The position numbers and the translations under genes were made by a program. Source: Mya arenaria (Eukaryota > Mollusca > Bivalvia > Myida > Myidae). Taken from it: a stretch of 64,000 nt of DNA. The DNA lies in NCBI RefSeq assembly GCF_026914265.1, contig NC_069136.1, positions 21,884,051-21,948,050 on the forward strand, written 5' to 3'. Below the pieces are notes generated by a model, which searched no databases, was not told the origin of the DNA, and saw nothing but the letters and a program-made list of their open reading frames with translations. Below are positions 57,240-64,000 of the stretch, one piece after another. The number at the start of each line of letters is the position of its first letter. The first letter of the stretch is position 1.

Positions 57240-60200
57240 CAATCCCTCATGAAATAACCATAGAGACCTGTTGCCCCGAACAGTAATTTACTTACACCTT
57301 CTGTTAAGATATAACAATTTGAACCTGATGCCCCCGAAAGTAATGTACATACTCCTTCAAAATATAACCATAGGAACCTGATGCCACCCAATAGCAATTA
57401 ACATCTCCTTCAAGACATAAACATAGGAACCTGATGCCACCCAATAGTAATTTACTCACTCCTTCAAGATATAAACATGGGAACCTGATGCCACCCAATA
57501 GCAATTAACATCTCCTTCAAGATAAAACCATAGGAATCTGATGCCACTTAATAGTAATTTACTCACTCCTTCAAGATATAAACATGGGAACCTGATGCCA
57601 CCCAATAGTAATTTACATCTCCTTCAAGATATAAACATAGGAACCTGATGCCCCCAAAAGTAATTTACATACTCCCTCAAGATATTACTATAGGAACCTG
57701 ATGTCCCCCTGTAGTGATTAACATACTCCCTCAAGATATAAACATTGGAACCTGATGCGCCCAAAAGTAATTTCCATATTCCTTCAAGGTATAACCATTG
57801 GAACCTGATGCCCCAATGGTTATTTACTCACTCCTTCAAGATATAACCATAGGAACCTCATGTCCCCAAATAGTTATTTACTTACACCCTCAAGATATAA
57901 CCATTGAAACCTGGTTACACCCAATAGTAATTTCCATACTCCTTCAAGATATAATCATTAGAACCTCATGTCCCCCAATAGTAATTTACTTACTCCTTTA
58001 AGATATAACCATAGGAACCTGATATCCCCCAATAGTAATTTACTTACACCTTCAAGATATAACCATTGGAACCTGGTTGAACCCAATAGTAATATGCATG
58101 CTCCTTCAAAATTGAACCATAATACCTGATGCCATCAAAAGTAATTAACATACTCCTAGATAAAACCATTGGAACCTGGTGTCCCCCAATAGTAATTTAC
58201 TCACACCTTCAAGATATAACCAGTGGAACCTGATGTCACCAATAGTAATTTACATACTCCCCCAAGATATAACCAATGGAACCTAATGCCCCCCAATAGT
58301 GATTTACATACTCCCTCAAAATATAACCATAGGAAACTGATGCCCCCAATAGTAATTTACATAGTCTCTCTGTCAAGATATAACCATAGGAACCTAGTTA
58401 TCTACTATCTACTTTAACTGTACTCAGTCCTTTAATATTCATAAAACTCCACCAGCAATTTACTCAGTCCTTTAAATCATAATGACCATAGGAACAAGAT
58501 GACTGCCAACAATTATTTACTCAGTCCTACAGGATCATAATAATCATAGGCACCTGATACACCAACAACAATTTACTAAATCCTTCAAGATCATTAAAAC
58601 ATAGGAACTTGCTGCCCCCAAGCAGCAATTTGGTCACTCCTTCAATATTTAAAGAAACATTGGAACCTATTCCCCTCACCAATAATTTACTTAGTCCTTC
58701 AGGGTTACAATAACCTGAGGAACCTTCAGCCCACAAACAGCAATTTACTCAGTCCTTTAACATATAACCATAGAAACCTGATGCCTACAAGCAACAATTA
58801 ACTTCAAAATCATAAAAACCATAGGAACCTGCTGCCCCATAACAGCGCTTTACTCAGTCCTTAAAAAAACCCAATAGGAAGCCGATCCCCAAAACAATAC
58901 TTCACTCAGGCCTTCAAGATCATAATAATCTTCCGAACTTGACCCCCCCCCCCCCCCAGCAACAATTTACTAAGTCCCCAAAGATCACAAAAAACTGAGG
59001 AACCTGCTCAATATTCAAGATCATAATAAACATAGGCACCTGATGCCCCCTAAAACAGCACTTCACTCAATATTCAAGATCATAATAAACATAGGAACCT
59101 GATGCCACCTAAAACAGCAATTCACTCAATGTTCAAGATCATAATAAACATAGGAACCTGATGCCCCCTAAAACAGCAATTCACTCAAAATTCAAGATCA
59201 TAATAAACATAGGAACCTGATGCCCCCTAAAACAGCAATTCACTCAATATTCAAGATCATAATAAACATAGGCACCTGATGCCCCCTGAAACAGCAATTC
59301 ACTCAATATTCAAGATCATAATAAACATAGGCACCTGATGCCCCCTGAAACAGCAATTCACTCAATATTCAAGATCATAATAAACATAGATACCTGATGC
59401 CCCCTGAAACAGCAATTCACTCAATATTCAAGATCATAATAAACATAGATACCTGATGCCCCCTGAAACAGCAATTCACTCAATATTTAAGATCATAATA
59501 AACATTGGCACCTGATGCCCCCTGAAACAGCACTTCACTCAATATTCAAGATCATAATAAACATAGGCACCTGATGCCCCCTGAAACAGCAATTCACTCA
59601 ATATTCAAGATCATAATAAACATAGATACCTGATGCCCCCTGAAACAGCAATTCACTCAATATTCAAGATCATAATAAACATAGGCACCTGATGCCCCCT
59701 GAAACAGCACTTCACTCAATATTCAAGATCATAATAAACATAGGCACCTGATGCCCCCTGAAACAGCAATTCACTCAATATTCAAGATCATAATAAACAT
59801 AGATACCTGATGCCCCCTGAAACAGCAATTCACTCAATGTTCAAGATCATAATAAACATAGGAACCTGATGCCCCCTAAAACAGCAATTCACTCAATATT
59901 CAAGATCATAATAAACATAGGCACCTGATGCCCCCTAAAACAGCAATTCACTCAATATTCAAGATCATAATAAACATAGGCACCTGATGCCCCCTGAAAC
60001 AGCAATTCACTCAATATTCAAGATCATAATAAACATAGGAACCTGATGCCCCCTAAAACAGCAATTCACTCAATATTTAAGATCATAATAAACATAGGCA
60101 CCTGATGCCCCCTGAAACAGCAATTCACTCAATATTCAAGATCATAATAAACATAGGCACCTGATGCCCCCTGAAACAGCACTTCACTCAATGTTCAAGA

Positions 60201-60310
60201 TCATAATAAACATAGGCACCTGATGCCCCCTAAAACAGCACTTCACTCAATATTCAAGATCATAATAAACATAGGAGCCTGATGCCTCCTGAAACAGCAA
60301 TTCAATATAT
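57240..60310. repeat. 60-bp satellite with a left-to-right homogeneity gradient, about 50 copies
   Basis: The right part (58990-60300) has nearly identical 60-bp units: AACAGCAATTCACTCAATAT, then TCAAGATCATAATAAACATA, then GGCACCTGATGCCCCCTGAA. The left part is a diverged version (CCTTCAAGATATAACCATAG, GAACCTGATGCCCCCAATAG, TAATTTAC) with indels. Variants (GGCACC, GATACC, GGAACC; CACTTCACTC) repeat in short patterns, indicating block amplification. Frames here are period artefacts. Confidence 0.95.
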
Positions 60311-60950
60311 CACAAAAGTTATTTGATGCCATCTGACAACAATTTCTCCATTTTTCCAGAATAAAGCACACTATTTTCCTGCCAAAAGCATTTTTTTGTC
60401 TTCCCCAGAAAAACTAAAACCCTTGTGACTTCCAACACTAACTTTCCCTGTCATAAACAAAAAAGGCACCTGAAGCTGGCAAACAGCAATTTCTATTTTT
60501 CTACCTGGTATAACGACACATGCCTCTATGTTATGTTTATTATTGTATATGTGAACTGCAGCAGACAGCAAAGTGTCTCATGTCAATGTTAAAATCACAT
60601 CAATAAATGCTAATTGATGAGAACTATTTTATAAAATAAAAAATGAGGCCCTTTAAACTGCCATGGACATTAAAAACACATCACACAATGACAAACACCA
60701 TTCTGTTTAAGTCATATGAAACTATGACATCATATTTACTGCAAAGCCTAATTCTACTTGTTTCAGGGTAATGCAAATGTGTGCTTACATTGAAGCATTC
60801 AATGACATTACAAGAAAGGAGGTATACTAGTTGTCACAATTTTCATTTAAAGAGAGAGAGATAATTTCATTGCCATTATCTATTTGTGTGGCTTTAAGCC
60901 ATTCTGTTGTATCCACATTTTAGCTTGTCTGTTTTTTAATGACATGTGCT
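60311..60950. other. intergenic, no gene seen
   Basis: AT-rich, with a short frame at 60371-60571 on the minus strand that lacks splice sites and any domain. A small GAGAGAGA run at 60851-60859. Nothing else recognised. Confidence 0.35.
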
Positions 60951-61450
60951 TTATTGTTATAGCTAAGGTGTCATCATTGGCGTCTCTGTGCGAACCTTTA
61001 ACCTAAGCAATCTCTCAAAAACACCTAAGATATTCAAGTGAAACTTAGTACACATGTTGTTAGATAAAATACACCCATGTTCAACAAGTTCCATATTCGG
61101 AACAAAATCATGCACAAACTTTATTTCGGCCAAAACTTTATAACCATTCATTGCATTAACATAAAACTGTGTGCAGATATCACTTGATATAAGACGCACT
61201 TGTGTAGCAAGGCCCATTACTCTGGATTTAAAAATTGTTGAATTATGTCCCTTGACAGTTCAAAAAAGTGTTGCAAAAACCCGAACATGGCCATTACCTC
61301 AAATTCTTTAAAGATATACAGATGAAACATTGACCACATGTTACAAGTAACAAAATGCACATGTGTAGCAATGCTCTTAACCTTTTATGAAAATCAATTA
61401 CTGCCCTTTGATGTTGAGTTTTGCCCAGTATTAAAAAGGACGAGCGTTCT
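60951..61450. repeat. dispersed repeat, two diverged subunits of about 190 bp
   Basis: AAGATATTCAAGTGAAACTTAG..ACACATGTTG at 61028 and AAGATATACAGATGAAACATTGACCACATGTTAC at 61312 align, as do TGTGTAGCAAGGCCCATTACTC and TGTGTAGCAATGCTCTTAAC. The 84-codon minus-strand frame (60963-61217) is within this repeat and is not considered a gene. Confidence 0.5.
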
Positions 61451-62069
61451 CTTTTTGTAGACAGCAATGACCTGATATTAAGATTTTTGTATCCCCTTTG
61501 TAACTACCTTGGTTTGTTTTTTTATTCTTTTTTTTCTGACAGTCACCGTCTTCTTATACAATAATGTATGTTGGTTTTTGAACTAGTTGTTGTTATTTTT
61601 GCAATTTTTGCATAGTTTGAAAACTTTAAGATTGAATTACTGACAGCTGTTACCGTAAGTTTTGTTTAGGACAGAAAATGGAGTGATAGGAAGAAGAGGC
61701 CTGACATGGATATTAGACAAGGTTCATAACAACCTACCCATGCACTAGGCACGATACACCTAGCAGGAGATAGCTAGGTCTTCATGGATTTGAGCTACAG
61801 GATCAGGAATGTTTTTCCCAGGCAAAATATTTACAGACGACATCACAGATCATTGTTGGCATATTTGAAAGAGCGTTATATAACGAAACGTAATGGATGA
61901 AAAGGCACATGGATGTGGATTACAGGAAGCTGTGTCTACTTCAAGAGGAGGCACGCGCTGCTATAGGATGACAGTGTTCAACATCATAGTGACCTCCTGC
62001 CAGTACTTCGTGATGTCTTTGGTTACATTTGTTGTTTGTATATCTTTAATATCTTATATTTGTATTTTT

Positions 62070-63543
62070 ATGCCCCCGAAGGTGGGCATATTAAAATCGC
62101 ACCGTCCGTCCGTTCGTCCGTCCGGCTCTGTAACTTTCCCTTGTAAAGACAGATTTTAAAATAACTTGCCACAAGTGTTCCACATACCAAGACGACGTGT
62201 GGCGTGCAAGACTCGTGTCCCTACCTCAAAGGTCAAGGTCACACTTAGTGTTTATTCACAATGGAGTGCTGCATATAAGGACATAGAGTATAGGTTGTCG
62301 TGTCCGGGCTGTAACTTTCTCTTGTATGGAAAGATTTTAAAATAACTTGCCAAATGTGTACCACATACCAAGACGACGTGTCGCGTGCAAGACCCGTGTC
62401 CCTACCTCAAAGGTCAAGGTCACACTTAGTGTTTATTTACAATGGAGTGCTGCATATAAGGACATAGAGTAGTGGTTGTCGTGTCCGGGCTGTAACTTTC
62501 TCTTGTATAAACAGATTTTAAAATAACTTGCTACATGTGTTCCACATACCAAGACGACGTGTCGCGTGCAAGACCCGTGTCCCTACCTCAAAGGTCAAGG
62601 TCACACTTAGTGTTTATTCACAATGGAGTGCTGTATATAAGGACATAGAGTATAGGTTGTCGTGTCCGGACTGTAACTTTCCCTTGTATGGGCATATTTT
62701 AAAATAACTTGCCACATGTGTTCCACATACCAAGACGACGTGTCGCGTGCAAGACCCGTGTCCCTATCTCAAAGGTCAAGGTCACACTTAGTGTTTATTC
62801 ACAATGGAGTGCTGCGTATAAGGACATAGAGTATAGGTTGTCGTGTCCAGGCTGTAACTTTCCCTTGTATGGACAGATTTTAAAATAACTTGCCAAATGT
62901 GTTCCACATACCAAGGCAACGTGTCGCTTGCAGACCCGTGTCCCTACCTCAAAGGTCAAGGTCACACTTAGTGTTTATTCACAATGGAGTGCTGCATATA
63001 AGGACATAGAGTATAGGTTGTCGTGTCCAGGCTGTAACTTTCCCTTGTATGGACAGATTTTAAAATAACGTGCCACATATGTTCCACATCCCAAGACAAC
63101 GTGTCACGTACAAGACCCGTGTCCCTACCTCAAAGGTCAAGGTCACACTTAGTGTTTATTCACAATGGAGTGCTGCATACAAGGACATAGGGTATAGGTT
63201 GTCGTGTCCGGGCTGTAACTTTCTCTTGTATGGACAGATTTAAAAAAAAAAACTTGCTACATGTGTTCCACATACGAAGATGACGTGTCGTGTGCAAGAC
63301 CCATGTCCCTACCTCTAAGGTGAAAGATACACTAAGTGTTTATTCACAAGGGAATTCTGAATTTAAGGACATAACAGTGTAGGTTGTCAAGTATGGGTGG
63401 TATTTTTTATGTTCAGAGGCAATTTAAAATAACTTGCCATATGTATTGACACATAAAGGCAAGATCAACTTTTCATGTACTGACCTTGTTCGTAGGTCAA
63501 TGTCACATTCGGGGGCATTCGTCACATACTGTGACAGCTCTTG
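62070..63543 (+). mobile_element. Helitron-like (pearl/HINE-type) element 4, 181-bp core
   Basis: The 5' end is palindrome TGCCCCCGAAGGTGGGCA followed by a GTCCGTCC microsatellite (62104-62124). Core units are spaced 181, 181, 181, 180, 181 and 184 bp (landmark GGACATAGAGTATAGGTTGT). Each carries CCACATACCAAGACGACGTG and TCAAAGGTCAAGGTCACAC; the last unit is degenerate. The 3' end is GGGGGCATTC, hairpin GTCACA/TGTGAC, and AGCTCTTG before T. The 88-codon frame at 61893-62159 runs into the 5' end and is probably not a gene, though its first 60 codons could be a transmembrane remnant. Confidence 0.7.
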
Positions 63544-64000
63544 TTTCTATATTTATTTTTTGTAAAGCAACGTTTTATTGTGATTATTTTTGTTTTTACG
63601 TTTCTTTTTCTTAGTAAAATGTACTCCCCAAAACCGCTTGTGTATATCAAAATTACTTTTAAACATGCAACTATTGCTATGACCTGGGATTGTTTTAAGC
63701 TGTTTGCTATTTATACAGTAACTAGTATATTGTTTTTACTGAATTTGTTTTAAGCTTTTCCTGGCAGCCATGATCTGTGTATTAAGTGACTTTTAATCAT
63801 GGTTGTGTTAGCCATGATCTATGCATTATGTTATTTTTAACCAGTTACATGTAACCTAAGATAGAATTTGGCTTGTTTTGAGGCAGCCATGATTTTTGTA
63901 ACAAGTTATTATTGAAATGTTTTGTTGTAATCTTAGTTTGATTTTGGCTCCTTTTTTGACAGCCATGATGTATGTTTAAATTGACTTTTTACCAATATCA
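63544..64000. other. AT-rich flank, no gene seen
   Basis: Three to four imperfect repeats of AGCCATGATCT(A/G)TG.ATTAAGTGACTTTTAA with spacing of about 70-120 bp (63766, 63811, 63886, 63961), continuing to the window edge. No coding region. Confidence 0.4.

Noticed and set aside
61893..62159. Small membrane protein of 88 residues
   Set aside because: The second half is the 5' end of Helitron-like element 4; the first 60 codons have a hydrophobic stretch but no splice or family support.

Overview
The window looks like AT-rich, gene-poor animal DNA, most probably from a bivalve mollusc. The exons have GT/AG introns. There are tRNA-derived SINEs, a 5'-truncated non-LTR retrotransposon tail, many TTAA- and TA-flanked MITEs, and several elements with the layout of the bivalve pearl / Helitron-like (HINE) elements: G/C-run palindrome, GTCC/ACGG microsatellite, 145-181 bp core tandem repeats, 3' hairpin and a CTAG or CTTG end. 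There are no bacterial-type operons, CRISPR arrays or phage genes. The species call is inference.

Layout. 0.5-3 kb: last two exons of an unidentified + strand gene ending in a Gln-rich tail. 4.4-7.4 kb: a 27-bp palindromic minisatellite, a Helitron-like element and a short AT-rich tandem repeat. 8.37-17.58 kb: a giant foldback element with arms of about 3.7 kb built partly from 310-bp modules, a loop of about 1.7 kb, and a dead LINE tail in one arm only. 20.1-31.4 kb (minus strand): one intact single-exon gene for a type II membrane protein of the DUF229 (alkaline-phosphatase/sulfatase-like) family, followed downstream by five nearly identical 1.74-kb copies of only its 3' part plus 3' flank. 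31.6-35.9 kb: MITEs and a cluster of foldback hairpins. 36.4-38.2 kb (minus strand): the last two exons of another unidentified gene, whose intron is filled by a 69-bp satellite. 42.3-44.8 and 52.2-55.1 kb: the same 68-bp satellite in opposite orientations, on either side of about 7.4 kb that carries minus-strand candidate exons; the likely first coding exon lies just beyond the second array. 57.2-60.3 kb: a 60-bp satellite, degenerate at one end and homogeneous at the other. 62.07-63.54 kb: another Helitron-like element with a 181-bp core repeat.

The strongest protein-level result is the DUF229 gene with its tail array. The truncated copies all lack the membrane anchor and the N-terminal catalytic motifs, have no ATG at the junction, and three share the same premature stop. 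The strongest architectural results are the giant foldback, the inverted 68-bp arrays, and the Helitron-like ends whose 3' hairpin keeps its shape while its stem sequence changes from element to element. Nothing here amounts to a demonstrated new biological system; the candidates for one are listed as findings with tests. Alignments were made by eye, so repeat boundaries and copy numbers are approximate.
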